This document shows, one piece after another, positions 1 through 8,698 of a stretch of DNA of 64,000 bases. The first letter of the stretch is position 1. Each line of letters opens with the position of its first letter. Below the pieces are notes generated by a model. It saw nothing but the letters and a program-made list of their open reading frames with translations, ran no database searches and was not told the DNA's origin. A program made the position numbers and the translations under genes. This stretch comes from Bacteroidetes bacterium UBA1941 (GTDB lineage: Bacteria; Bacteroidota; Bacteroidia; Chitinophagales; LD1): positions 124,001-188,000 of the forward strand of contig DDEZ01000007.1 in NCBI GenBank assembly GCA_002336805.1, in the 5' to 3' direction.

Positions 1-291
1 CTTGGGCTAAATTTTGACAATCCGCTGGACCGAGCCCAGATAGGAGAATGGCTGGGAGAAATCTCTATACACGAGTATGAAAGAGGCAGACCGCTATTGA
101 GCGCTTTGATAACACATCTCAGAGGACAAAGGGAGCAAGGAGACGGTTTCTATAAACTGTGCGAACAGATTTATGGGGAAGATTGGCAAGCCCTCAAGGA
201 AGATAAAGAGTGGGAAAATGGGGTAATAGCCGAATGTTTCAGATATTGGCTCGAACCGGATAATTACAAAAAGTACAAAAACGACTACTAA
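1..291 (+). CDS. Uncharacterised protein, C-terminal part (5' end outside window)
   Basis: The frame is open from base 1 to a TAA at 289-291, so the visible 96 residues are the C-terminal part of a gene that starts to the left. A TTG at 97 could begin a 64-residue product, but the codons before it read on as normal coding sequence, so I treat the gene as truncated by the window. The segment contains GRPLLSALITH followed by GDGFYKLCEQIYGE and ends in a charged, tyrosine-rich tail. I have seen this PLLSA/GFY pattern in small uncharacterised bacterial proteins but know no function for it. Its stop codon directly abuts the ATG of hsdM with no spacer. It is therefore almost certainly cotranscribed with the restriction-modification genes and may be part of that system. 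It does not look like the end of an HsdR. Confidence 0.6.
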   Translation, partial: LGLNFDNPLDRAQIGEWLGEISIHEYERGRPLLSALITHLRGQREQGDGFYKLCEQIYGEDWQALKEDKEWENGVIAECFRYWLEPDNYKKYKNDY

Positions 292-1872
292 ATGCTGACA
301 GCATCGATCAAAGGAAAAGTTCAAGACCTCTGGAATAAATTTTGGAGTGGGGGTATATCTAATCCTCTAGATGCCATACAACAGATAACCTATCTGCTTT
401 TTATGAAGCAGCTAGACGAGAATGACAAACGTGAAGTGGCCAATGCTGATTACCTGCAGTCGAGTTACACATCCATCTTCAGTGGGACGTGGGCCCCACC
501 CGGCCTAGATGATAAGGACCCTAAAAATCACGTAGAAAAGGAGACATTGCGCTGGAGCTACTGGACCAGGATGCCATCAGAAGAAATGCTCGTACATGTG
601 CAGACCAGAGTGTTTCCATTTATCAAGCAACTAGGAGGTGAAAATTCATTTTTTACCAAGCATATGGCCAATGCAGCCTTCGTGATACCGAGCGGCAGGA
701 TGCTGACAGAAGCCACTAAAACCATCAATGAGATATATACGGAGCTGGAAAAGGAAAACCGATTCATAGACGCTCAGGGTGATTTCTATGAGTACCTGCT
801 CAGCTCACTCAGCAGCGCAGGAAAGAACGGACAGTTTCGCACCCCAACACATATCATAGAGCTGATAGTGGAGCTACTGGAGCCCAAACTGGGTCACCGT
901 ATAGCCGATCCCGCTTGCGGCACAGCGGGGTTCTTGCTCGGAGCTTATAAATATCTCATCACTCAATATACCAGTAAAGAGTTTCAGTCACTGGATGATA
1001 GCGGCTTCATGCGCGGTACGCTGGCCGATAAGCTGGTGGATGAAAGGGCTAAGGACATGCTGAATAAGGAAACCTTCTACGGTTTTGATATAGACCCGAC
1101 CATGATACGTATAGGCCTGATGAACCTGCTCATGCACGGCATCACTCAGCCTAATATCGACTATAAAAATACGCTGGGCAAAAGCTACAACGAAGACAAT
1201 CAATACGACATCGTGATGGCCAATCCTCCCTTTACCGGCAGTGTGGACAAGGGCGATCTCAACGAGAGCTTTACGGTGGGTACTACCAAGTCAGAGCTGC
1301 TATTCGTAGAGCGGATATACAAGATGCTACGCATGGGCGGCACGGCGGGTGTGGTGGTGCCGCAGGGTGTGCTCTTCGGTAGCAGCACAGCATTTAAGAA
1401 CCTGCGCCGGATACTGATAGAGCAGTGCGAACTGAAAGCTGTGATAGGTCTGCCTAGCGGAGTTTTCAAACCCTATGCAGGCGTAGCGACAGCCATACTG
1501 GTATTTACTAAAGGGGGCGAGACTAAGAATGTCTGGTTCTATGATATGAAGAGCGACGGCTGGAGCCTCGACGATAAGCGCAACGCCCTGATCAATACCG
1601 ACGGCACCCGCGACTATGGCGACCTGCTCAAGATAGTAGAGGAGTACCGTAAGCGTAAGCCTAAAAAAGAGAGCGACCGCACGCTACAGCATTTCTTCGT
1701 ACCCCGCAAGGAGATAGAAGCTAATGACTATGATCTGAGTTTGAATAAATACACAAAACAGGTGTATGAAGAGATAACCTATGAAGAGCCAATAGTAATT
1801 TTAGAAAAGCTATCGGGATTAGAAACGGAAATAACAGCAGGTATTGAAGAGTTAAAAACATTGCTGTCATGA
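292..1872 (+). CDS. hsdM: Type I restriction-modification DNA methyltransferase subunit (HsdM)
   Basis: This is the N6-adenine methyltransferase subunit of a type I restriction-modification system. It transfers methyl from S-adenosylmethionine to adenine at sites chosen by HsdS. The 526 residues match the usual HsdM length. An HsdM N-terminal helical domain covers about residues 1-160. The AdoMet-binding motif I, DPACGTAGF, is at 206-214 and the catalytic NPPF is at 311-314. The stretch GQFRTPTHI just before motif I is typical of the family. The ATG follows the TAA of the upstream gene without a gap, and the TGA stop overlaps the hsdS start in an ATGA, indicating coupled translation. All catalytic motifs are intact, so the enzyme is probably active. 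HsdR was not seen and presumably lies further left. Confidence 0.95.
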   Translation: MLTASIKGKVQDLWNKFWSGGISNPLDAIQQITYLLFMKQLDENDKREVANADYLQSSYTSIFSGTWAPPGLDDKDPKNHVEKETLRWSYWTRMPSEEMLVHVQTRVFPFIKQLGGENSFFTKHMANAAFVIPSGRMLTEATKTINEIYTELEKENRFIDAQGDFYEYLLSSLSSAGKNGQFRTPTHIIELIVELLEPKLGHRIADPACGTAGFLLGAYKYLITQYTSKEFQSLDDSGFMRGTLADKLVDERAKDMLNKETFYGFDIDPTMIRIGLMNLLMHGITQPNIDYKNTLGKSYNEDNQYDIVMANPPFTGSVDKGDLNESFTVGTTKSELLFVERIYKMLRMGGTAGVVVPQGVLFGSSTAFKNLRRILIEQCELKAVIGLPSGVFKPYAGVATAILVFTKGGETKNVWFYDMKSDGWSLDDKRNALINTDGTRDYGDLLKIVEEYRKRKPKKESDRTLQHFFVPRKEIEANDYDLSLNKYTKQVYEEITYEEPIVILEKLSGLETEITAGIEELKTLLS

Positions 1873-3725
1873 TAGAGGCAATAAGAGGTTTAATTACCGA
1901 TAAAATTTCGGGCGAATGGGGTGATGAAGCTACCCCCGAAAATGGGGTTAAAGTTATTCGGACAGCCAATTTTACGAATTTAGGAGTTATCAATTATGAT
2001 AATATAGTCTACAGGAACATTGATGCAAAGAAGATAGATCAGAAAAAGCTATTTCGAGGAGATATTATCATAGAAAAGTCAGGAGGAAGTCCTACCCAAC
2101 CAGTAGGCAGAGTTGTTTTCTTTGATCCCGACACAGATGATACCTACCTGTGTAATAATTTCACTGCAATCCTAAGGCCAGACACAGCTAAGGTATACCC
2201 TAAATTCCTTTTCTACCAAATGTATATGGGGCATATACGCGGTAGAACACTTAAATATCAAAACAAGACAACCGGGATAATCAATCTTAAACTTGATCAG
2301 TATTTAGAAGAACCGATAAATGTTCCTTCAATTGAAGAGCAAATAGCAATAGCCAACGTACTCAGCAAAGCAGAAACCCTGATCAAACAGCGCAAAGAGA
2401 GTATAGCCCTGCTGGATGAGTTTTTGAAAAGTACTTTTTTGAAGATGTTTGGTGATCCGGTGAGGAATGAGAAGGGATGGGAAACAGAAAGATTAGGGAA
2501 GTCAATTAAAATAAAACATGGATTCGCATTTAAGAGTGAGTTTTTTTCAAGCGAAGGGAAATTTGTTTTATTAACCCCTGGTAATTTTAATGAAGAAGGA
2601 GGATATAAAGACCGAGGAGAGAAGCAAAAGTTTTATTCAGGAGAAATCCCTGAAGATTATGTCCTAAGTTATCGCGCACTGCTGATTGCAATGACTGAAC
2701 AAGCTCCCGGGCTGCTAGGTAGCCCTATAATCGTCCCCGAAGCCGATAAGTTCTTGCATAATCAAAGATTGGGGCTAGTAAATTTTTCTAAAAATGAGTT
2801 TGATGAGTACTTTTTGTTTTACTTTTTCTCATCAAAGGTGATTAAGAATGAAATCCATCTGAGAGCAACAGGAACAAAGGTTCGTCACACTTCTCCATCC
2901 AAAATTGAAGAACTAAATATATATCATCCACCCATAGATTTACAAAATCAATTTGGAAAAATCGTCGAGATGGCTGAGGTCATAAAAGGACAATACAGGG
3001 CTAGTTTACTTGAGTTAGAAAATCTGTATGGCTCTCTGAGCCTGAGGGCATTTGGCAGAGAGCAGAAGGAGGATAAGCGATATGGTGATCCCTTCGATAT
3101 AGATGAAGAGACTGCCAGGGCGCAGGGGGAGGATTTTTATAGGCTTTGGGCAGAGGTGCACAATAAAAATGTTGAGCACCAAAATTTGCAGCAGTCTATA
3201 GACTATGCGGTAGAAAGTAACAAGCTAAAAAATAAAGCAGGAATGAAAAAAGTATTCCTGACGTTTGCTGGGAATACGCAAGTTCCGTTTGACAAAGAGC
3301 ATCTTGAAAAGAGTGCAGAAACCCGAGATCAGAAATATGGGATAGAACAATCCCTCCGTATAAACGGGGAGAAAGGTATAACCTGGGCAACTGTTTCTAA
3401 AGAAGAAATAGCCGATTGGCTCAAGAAACGATTTGCGGACTTTCATTTTACAACTGAAATGGCTGTCCAGTTTTTAACTAAGCAGCTAGATACTGTGGGC
3501 TACTATTCTTCAGAAGAATTGAAAAGAAATCCTAAAACAAACGAAGCAGAAGACTTTAAGGCCTTTATCTTCTCTGCCCTGTCAGGATCAAATCCATTCA
3601 TCCGATTGGAGCAGAAGTTTTATGACATGCAGAAGGAGAACTTTCCGCTCAGGCTCAATAGTGAAGATTTTGAGCAGGTGAAAGGTAAGGACGCTTCAGG
3701 CATATATTTTAGCATCTTGCCATGA
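1869..3725 (+). CDS. hsdS: Type I restriction-modification specificity subunit (HsdS) with C-terminal extension
   Basis: This subunit recognises the two half-sites of the target DNA for the HsdM/HsdR complex. Two target-recognition domains are visible, at about residues 1-190 and 200-385. Each is followed by a conserved helical spacer: the first contains EEQIAIANVLSKAE and ends in FLKMFGDP, the second contains QNQFGKIVEMAEVIKG and ends in LRAFG. An ordinary HsdS would stop near residue 395. This one continues for a further roughly 220 residues of charged, mostly helical-looking sequence that I cannot assign. The N-terminus is short, with the first recognition domain beginning almost at the start. 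The gene overlaps hsdM by an ATGA and its own stop overlaps the next gene in the same way. Confidence 0.9.
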   Translation: MIEAIRGLITDKISGEWGDEATPENGVKVIRTANFTNLGVINYDNIVYRNIDAKKIDQKKLFRGDIIIEKSGGSPTQPVGRVVFFDPDTDDTYLCNNFTAILRPDTAKVYPKFLFYQMYMGHIRGRTLKYQNKTTGIINLKLDQYLEEPINVPSIEEQIAIANVLSKAETLIKQRKESIALLDEFLKSTFLKMFGDPVRNEKGWETERLGKSIKIKHGFAFKSEFFSSEGKFVLLTPGNFNEEGGYKDRGEKQKFYSGEIPEDYVLSYRALLIAMTEQAPGLLGSPIIVPEADKFLHNQRLGLVNFSKNEFDEYFLFYFFSSKVIKNEIHLRATGTKVRHTSPSKIEELNIYHPPIDLQNQFGKIVEMAEVIKGQYRASLLELENLYGSLSLRAFGREQKEDKRYGDPFDIDEETARAQGEDFYRLWAEVHNKNVEHQNLQQSIDYAVESNKLKNKAGMKKVFLTFAGNTQVPFDKEHLEKSAETRDQKYGIEQSLRINGEKGITWATVSKEEIADWLKKRFADFHFTTEMAVQFLTKQLDTVGYYSSEELKRNPKTNEAEDFKAFIFSALSGSNPFIRLEQKFYDMQKENFPLRLNSEDFEQVKGKDASGIYFSILP

Positions 3726-5437
3726 AGCTCATCAGTGTCAAAATATTGGGTTCTGACTTCCGCAGTCTCAAGGCCAATAAGACATATCCTTTCAATGTGA
3801 GACTCGATCAGACGCGCTTATCTACCAAGATATTTGCGGGAGTGAATGGCAGTGGGAAATCTAACTTTCTAGAGCTGCTATCAGAGATATTCTACTATCT
3901 GGAGCTATATCATTTCGATGGAGTGTCGGAAGCAGAAAAAAAAGCGCCGGATATAGGTTTTGAGATAGAGTACGTTTTGCCAGCTATTATCACATATGAC
4001 GAATATACCGGACAGCATTATTTTGTCGATAAAAAAATATCAGGTGGACTGATTCCGGAACATGTTAACCAGCACGTTAAAATCATTAAGCCATTAAATA
4101 AAGAACCTGAATTTCAATCTAAAATATTTGAATTCGCTCATTCTACATTTAAACGAATTGATACAGGAACAGAAAATCTTTTGCCAACGAAAATTATCGC
4201 CTACACCTCTGGCCAAAATGAGCTATTGAGTAATCCATTTTATAAAATGCGGTATCGCTATTTTAATGAGATAACTAAAAGAGCTAAGGATTCAGGCAAA
4301 GGGAGGAAGAGAACTGATCTGGCTGATAATGATCGTCTATACTTCCTCGACTATAGTTCAAACTTCTCAATTTTTGTAGCCAATATGCTGCTGGCCGATT
4401 CGGAGAAGCTGAAGTACCTGAAGACTATATTTAAAGTTCAGGATCTCCATTCCTTTCGCATCACTATAAACTATGTCAACTATCAGAAGAAGAAAATAGA
4501 ATTAGGGAAAAAGCTGAACGATGATATTGAGAAGTTAAAAAGCTGTGCCACCACATGGATTAGAAAAACTATTGGCAAAGAAGAAATACTCATTCTCGAT
4601 TATTTGGTGGAACCGGCCACCAAGGAGGCTTTTGCTTATCATTTCAATGATAGCGTTTTTGCTCTCTTTAGAGTTTTCTATGAACTGGAAATTTCGAATC
4701 TGCACCTGGTGCCATCCGACACCCGTTCTCTCATTTTGAAGGCTCATAAATCCCTCAATCTATCGGACGAAATGCCTCGGGTTGATCCTTCACGTCTTGT
4801 CTTTCGCATTGAGAAGATTCGGGTAAATAAAATAGTAGATGAAGCCGGTACGGTCAGGAGTATCTATTATAAGGGTCTTTCGGACGGAGAACATCAGTTT
4901 AATGAGGTCGTGGGGTCAGTATTGATGATGGAGGAAGATGGTTGTCTATTTCTGATGGATGAGCCGGACACCCATTTCAACCCGCAATGGCGTGCAAAAT
5001 TTATCAAAACGCTCAATAAAGTGAGCGCTACCAGCATAGACTCTACCGATAAGGTGGAGCGGGTAAGAAATCAGGAGATCATTATCACCACTCACTCGCC
5101 ATTTGTGATCAGCGATAGTCAGAGGGATGATGTATATAAGTTTGACAAGATAAACGGTGAGGTGACTTATGTAAATCCTCAAATAGAAACATACGGAGCA
5201 TCAATTGGGCTTTTATTGCAGGAAATTTTCGATCGAGATGTTTCCATATCTGACCTTTCCAATTTTGACCTTGAAGAATTGAGAAAGGCCTTCCTGAATT
5301 TGCAAGACCCCAAGTTGATCCGTGCAAAGATAGAAGAGACAAAGGCAAGATTGGTAGATTTTGGTGAGTCAATAGAGAAGTTTGATCTATACAGTTTTTT
5401 ACGTGAAATGGAAAATGAATTGAAATCAGGCCAATGA
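3722..5437 (+). CDS. Restriction system-associated AAA/ABC-type ATPase
   Basis: This is a predicted SMC/RecF-like ATPase of the family repeatedly found inside type I restriction operons (the restriction system-associated AAA family). Visible motifs are Walker A GVNGSGKS at residues 40-47, an ABC-type signature LSDGE at 386-390, Walker B ending in DE at 413-414 (in FLMDEPDTHF), and a switch histidine in TTHSPF at 458. The roughly 340 residues between Walker A and the signature carry a long charged helical insertion, as in OLD, RloC and PtuA ATPases. It overlaps hsdS by ATGA at the 5' end and the HNH gene by ATGA at the 3' end, so ATPase and nuclease are probably made in fixed ratio. By analogy with Septu I infer that it senses phage or damaged DNA and controls the HNH partner. 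That role is inference. Confidence 0.85.
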   Translation: MKLISVKILGSDFRSLKANKTYPFNVRLDQTRLSTKIFAGVNGSGKSNFLELLSEIFYYLELYHFDGVSEAEKKAPDIGFEIEYVLPAIITYDEYTGQHYFVDKKISGGLIPEHVNQHVKIIKPLNKEPEFQSKIFEFAHSTFKRIDTGTENLLPTKIIAYTSGQNELLSNPFYKMRYRYFNEITKRAKDSGKGRKRTDLADNDRLYFLDYSSNFSIFVANMLLADSEKLKYLKTIFKVQDLHSFRITINYVNYQKKKIELGKKLNDDIEKLKSCATTWIRKTIGKEEILILDYLVEPATKEAFAYHFNDSVFALFRVFYELEISNLHLVPSDTRSLILKAHKSLNLSDEMPRVDPSRLVFRIEKIRVNKIVDEAGTVRSIYYKGLSDGEHQFNEVVGSVLMMEEDGCLFLMDEPDTHFNPQWRAKFIKTLNKVSATSIDSTDKVERVRNQEIIITTHSPFVISDSQRDDVYKFDKINGEVTYVNPQIETYGASIGLLLQEIFDRDVSISDLSNFDLEELRKAFLNLQDPKLIRAKIEETKARLVDFGESIEKFDLYSFLREMENELKSGQ

Positions 5438-6519
5438 TATACGCATACAAATATCTTCCTTGGAGAATAGACGATTTCAATATGAATATTGTTTATTTTT
5501 TCGAGCAGCTCTTCAATCACTGTCCCGAGCATTATGATGAGAATTTGCTATTGAGGCAAGCTTTTATTCCTATGGCTAATAATTCACCGGTTAGATTGCG
5601 AAATCATTTTGAAGCCATTACAGAGGCTTATTGGGGTCTTGAAGAAGATGAAAAGGAGGTTGTTAGAAATACCTTTGAGCTGGCTAAGGATATAGAAAAA
5701 CTCTGCAGCGATACCAGCATCGACTTTCTTCGGTTTGAGCAATTACCAGCGCGCATTGGTCCATTGCTGAAAACTTTTACCATGAGTTTATGGGAGGATT
5801 ACCCACAGAACAATATGGTGAGCGCCAGCTATGGAACCGTTCAGGACCATTTTAATGCATTCGCTTCTCCTGATCATCAGAGCGCACTGATATGTCCCTT
5901 TTGCGGACTGCATAAATTGAAACCAGCTAATGCCATAAACAGAGATGCTTATGACCATTACATTCCCAAGGCATTTTATCCGTTCATATCTGTGAATTTT
6001 ATGAATCTCTCCCCCATTTGTCACGAATGCAATGGTGACGAGAAACATAGTGATGACACACTATACAAGGATGGGATAAGAAGGCGGATTTTTTACCCCT
6101 TTGATGAGACATTTGAAAAAGATCAACTTTCGATAAAAATAATCGCGAAGGAAAAGTTTAACCCCGTCAACCTAAAGACTTTATTAAGCAATATCCAATG
6201 GGACTATGTAATAAAATATGCAGGTTCTGATGATTCAAGAACGCAAACCTGGGACGAGATATTTAAAATCAAGAGGCGTTATCGAGAAAATATTTTGATT
6301 TATCAAACTATATGGCATGAAATGTATCTACGTGTTTATAAGCGGGAAACGACACGCGGGAAACCATTCCGAATAATTATAGATGATTTAATGGAGGATA
6401 CTAAATACAAGATGTACAATTCTCCTCTAGGCATATTGCAGTATATTTACTTCAGCTTTTTTATTTCAATTGACAACCTAGAAGAAAAGCTCATGGAAAC
6501 AACCTTTATCCGTGACTAA
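5434..6519 (+). CDS. HNH endonuclease partner of the AAA ATPase (PtuB-like)
   Basis: This 361-residue protein has a zinc-type HNH nuclease core in its middle. It has CPFC at 154-157, the HNH-like DHYIPK at 174-179 and CHECN at 196-200, with an asparagine-rich link (SVNFMNLSP) between them. This is the arrangement seen in HNH nucleases encoded beside AAA ATPases in Septu and some retron systems. The N-terminal 150 residues and the C-terminal 160 residues are not recognised and may bind the ATPase or DNA. The ATG overlaps the stop of the ATPase gene, so the two are translationally coupled. It is the last gene of the defence operon and is followed by an AT-rich palindrome. Nuclease activity is inferred from the motifs. 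The target (DNA or RNA, phage or host) cannot be told. Confidence 0.8.
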   Translation: MIYAYKYLPWRIDDFNMNIVYFFEQLFNHCPEHYDENLLLRQAFIPMANNSPVRLRNHFEAITEAYWGLEEDEKEVVRNTFELAKDIEKLCSDTSIDFLRFEQLPARIGPLLKTFTMSLWEDYPQNNMVSASYGTVQDHFNAFASPDHQSALICPFCGLHKLKPANAINRDAYDHYIPKAFYPFISVNFMNLSPICHECNGDEKHSDDTLYKDGIRRRIFYPFDETFEKDQLSIKIIAKEKFNPVNLKTLLSNIQWDYVIKYAGSDDSRTQTWDEIFKIKRRYRENILIYQTIWHEMYLRVYKRETTRGKPFRIIIDDLMEDTKYKMYNSPLGILQYIYFSFFISIDNLEEKLMETTFIRD

Positions 6520-6524
6520 ATTTT

Positions 6525-6580
6525 AAAAAAATTTAAAATTTTTTTGGCGACACATCATTTGCATGATGCCCCTTTGGGGC
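6525..6580 (+). terminator. Possible terminator after the defence operon
   Basis: An A7-TTT-AAAA-T7 palindrome at 6525-6545 begins six bases after the stop of the HNH gene and ends in a T-run. A second small hairpin, GCCCC-TTT-GGGGC, lies at 6568-6580. Both sit between genes that converge on this point. The first may terminate rightward transcription, but its stem is A:T only, so confidence is low. Confidence 0.35.
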
Positions 6581-6649
6581 AGGGGTAATAAGTCAAAAGG
6601 AAAACAGTTTTTAAAACCCACCCCCTATACTTTTTGCTTGCTACTACTT

Positions 6650-7015
6650 TTAAATTTCCTTTAAGGGTCTTGGCTTAGGTGGATAGAAGGCAGCTCCCGC
6701 CTCAACCTTGTCTATAGGCTTATCCATGTCTAAGAATTCATCTAATAGTTTATAGAAATCATGACCCATTGCTTTAGGTGAGCTGATTTCTATACATACT
6801 GCAGGCCCATTACAGTTTTTATTCCATTCTTCGTTCCAATGTGTCATTTGCGCCTTTAGTTCCTGTGCCCGGATCTTAGCTCGTTGTAGAATTTTCGCTA
6901 GTGTAGTGTTAGAGATGGTATTACCCTCAATAAGCACAATAGTATTATTCCTAATACTATCAAAAACTCCAATTCCATCTACCTGAGGTAAGGATGTGTA
7001 TTTTATCAGCCACAT
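6650..7015 (-). CDS. Small uncharacterised protein
   Basis: This is a leftward gene of about 121 residues with no recognised domain. The protein has a hydrophobic N-terminus (MWLIKYTSLP), a helical middle with ILQRAKIRAQELKAQ, and a proline-rich tail (FYPPKPRPLK). The start is uncertain. The ATG at 7015 has an AAGG six bases upstream and leaves a short gap after the preceding gene. Earlier in-frame ATGs at 7054 and 7066 would overlap that gene by 20-32 bases and add a more hydrophobic start. It is the last gene of the long leftward block that includes the secretion genes. No function can be assigned. Confidence 0.55.
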   Translation of the reverse strand: MWLIKYTSLPQVDGIGVFDSIRNNTIVLIEGNTISNTTLAKILQRAKIRAQELKAQMTHWNEEWNKNCNGPAVCIEISSPKAMGHDFYKLLDEFLDMDKPIDKVEAGAAFYPPKPRPLKEI

Positions 7016-7034
7016 AGGAAACCTTGTTATTGTC

Positions 7035-7244
7035 TTAATAGCGATCGCGATCATCGACTGGATCATAAGCCGCATCCAGTTCTTCGTCGTATTGTTCTGT
7101 GAGTCTTTTGGATTGGTGCCGCTTAAGAAATTCAATGTAGCATTGCATATCTGCCTGGCGCTGTTGCAGCATTATTACCCGGTGCCCGAGATAAGCCAGA
7201 AAAAAGATAATGAGTGCAAAGAGAGTTTTAGTCGTCCTATCCAT
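7035..7244 (-). CDS. Small predicted membrane protein
   Basis: A 69-residue protein is predicted from an ATG at 7244. It has one membrane segment (TLFALIIFFLAYLGHRVIML) near the N-terminus. A charged tail follows, with a run of acidic and basic residues ending DPVDDRDRY. An upstream TTG at 7322 could add 26 residues, but these look unlike a normal N-terminus and the ATG places the membrane helix at the usual distance. It lies 19 bases upstream of the gene ending at 6650 and about 310 bases downstream of gspF. I do not recognise the family. It could be a small accessory membrane protein of the secretion locus. Confidence 0.5.
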   Translation of the reverse strand: MDRTTKTLFALIIFFLAYLGHRVIMLQQRQADMQCYIEFLKRHQSKRLTEQYDEELDAAYDPVDDRDRY

Positions 7245-7555
7245 GAGATTGGTGATGCGCCCAGTATTCCTGATAGGCTGGATGAAAAAGTTAGGCGTGG
7301 AATACATAGTACTCTGTGACAAGGCACCGCGAAGAGCCTACACCCAAAGATGCCATATACCCACGCCATAGGCGCAGGCGTCTTGTATCATTCTTGGTGT
7401 GTGTTTAGAAATTCGCGGTTTCTGTCACAAGAATGGCTAACGCCAGAATTATTTTATGTCGATATAAATATAAAGGGTTTTGCTGATATAATAAGTGATT
7501 CTATATCGCTATAACGTGTTCAGGAAAAGTAGTCGTCCAGACTTCTTCAACCGTT
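7245..7555. other. Intergenic stretch between gspF and two small genes
   Basis: This is 311 bases without a convincing gene on either strand. The part at 7450-7530 is AT-rich and could carry a leftward promoter for the two small genes. I could not find a clean TAnnTTTG element, a strong terminator or a repeat here. A weak inverted repeat (ACGCC/GGCGT) lies near 7361-7380. Confidence 0.4.
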
Positions 7556-8698
7556 TTACATCATCTGCGTACTGAGTTTAAATATCGGCAAGTACATCGC
7601 AATCAATATAAATCCTATGATCACTCCGATAAAGACTATTAAGACAGGCTCCAAAAGCGCATTCAAAACTTCGGTCTGGTGAGTAACATCAGCGGTATAT
7701 TGATCTGATAATCTACGAAACATTTTATCCAGGCCGTTTACTTCCTCTCCGACCTTGATCAATGAAATCATCTCATCGGGATAGATGATATGCTGCTGCA
7801 TACTTTCATGTAAACTTCCTCCCTGAAGGATGCCATCTCTGATAGTATCAATAGTAGCCTCAATAGGATAAAAAGCAACCATCTGCCTGACCATCCTTAG
7901 CGCCTCCGTCAGAGGTACATTGGCGCTAGATAGCAGCGCCATAGCGTTGCAAAACCGGGATAAGTAGATCTTCCTTGCTATTCCACCAAAAACCGGGATC
8001 CGCATTGTAAGCTCAGCACTGAGGCTGCGAAACCAGGCTTTATCCCGCTGACGATAAAACATCCAACCTGATATAGCCGTCACTAATAAAAACCCAACCA
8101 GTCCTTTGCTGACGAGTGCTGATATGTATAAAACAAGTTTTGTCACCCACGGAAGCTCGCCTCCGAAGCGCTTGTACACATCAGCAAACAGGGGCACAAG
8201 AAATTTCATCATGAAGAGGACCGCTCCGAGGGCTGTGGCCAATACAACCAAAGGATAAGAGATAGCGCTGATAAACTTCCGGCGTTGAGCTATCTTATGA
8301 TGGAAATATGTCGTGAGATCCGTCAGCACCTCAGATAGCTTGCCTGTTTCCTCACCAATCTGCAGGCTATAGTATTCAAAGGGGGAAAACTTACCTGAGG
8401 ATAGAAAGGCCTGCGACAAAGACTTGCCCTTGATTACATCATCGAGGATCTGTTTTATCAGTGCCTTGTCCGGAGCCTTCTTTTGTTCCTTTGCCAGGAG
8501 CTCCAGGACCGTCCTGATATCAATGCCGGCTGTCAGGAGAATATTCATCTTGGAGTAAAGATTTTCTTTCTTCGTATCTCCAAAAATACCCGAGCCCAAT
8601 GAGATTTCCTTATTCAACCAATAAGACAGGTTGAATCCTTTCGAAGGTGGTTTCTGCGCACTCTTTGGTGATTGTATTTTTCCTATATCTAGCGCCAT
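7556..8698 (-). CDS. gspF: Type II secretion/type IV pilus inner-membrane platform protein (GspF-like)
   Basis: This is the polytopic platform protein that couples the cytoplasmic ATPase to pseudopilus assembly. The 380-residue product contains two T2SSF domains, at roughly residues 50-175 and 255-375. Each carries the family pattern, for example GIDIRTVLELL and NVPLTEALRMV, and GEETGKLSEVL and GEEVNGLDKMF. Membrane helices are at about 150-180, 200-225 and 350-375. I chose the ATG at 8698, which overlaps the upstream pseudopilin gene by ten bases. A start at 8764 would add 22 residues but overlap it by 76 bases. It is the last recognisable gene of the secretion set. Confidence 0.9.
   Translation of the reverse strand: MALDIGKIQSPKSAQKPPSKGFNLSYWLNKEISLGSGIFGDTKKENLYSKMNILLTAGIDIRTVLELLAKEQKKAPDKALIKQILDDVIKGKSLSQAFLSSGKFSPFEYYSLQIGEETGKLSEVLTDLTTYFHHKIAQRRKFISAISYPLVVLATALGAVLFMMKFLVPLFADVYKRFGGELPWVTKLVLYISALVSKGLVGFLLVTAISGWMFYRQRDKAWFRSLSAELTMRIPVFGGIARKIYLSRFCNAMALLSSANVPLTEALRMVRQMVAFYPIEATIDTIRDGILQGGSLHESMQQHIIYPDEMISLIKVGEEVNGLDKMFRRLSDQYTADVTHQTEVLNALLEPVLIVFIGVIIGFILIAMYLPIFKLSTQMM

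Noticed and set aside
1..6519. Expected HsdR restriction subunit
   Set aside because: I looked for helicase and PD-ExK motifs and found none. The partial first gene does not resemble the end of HsdR, so it is probably outside the window.
6996..7319. 107-codon frame on the + strand
   Set aside because: It overlaps the two small leftward genes. The leftward frames give a better membrane protein and tandem arrangement. Some doubt remains.
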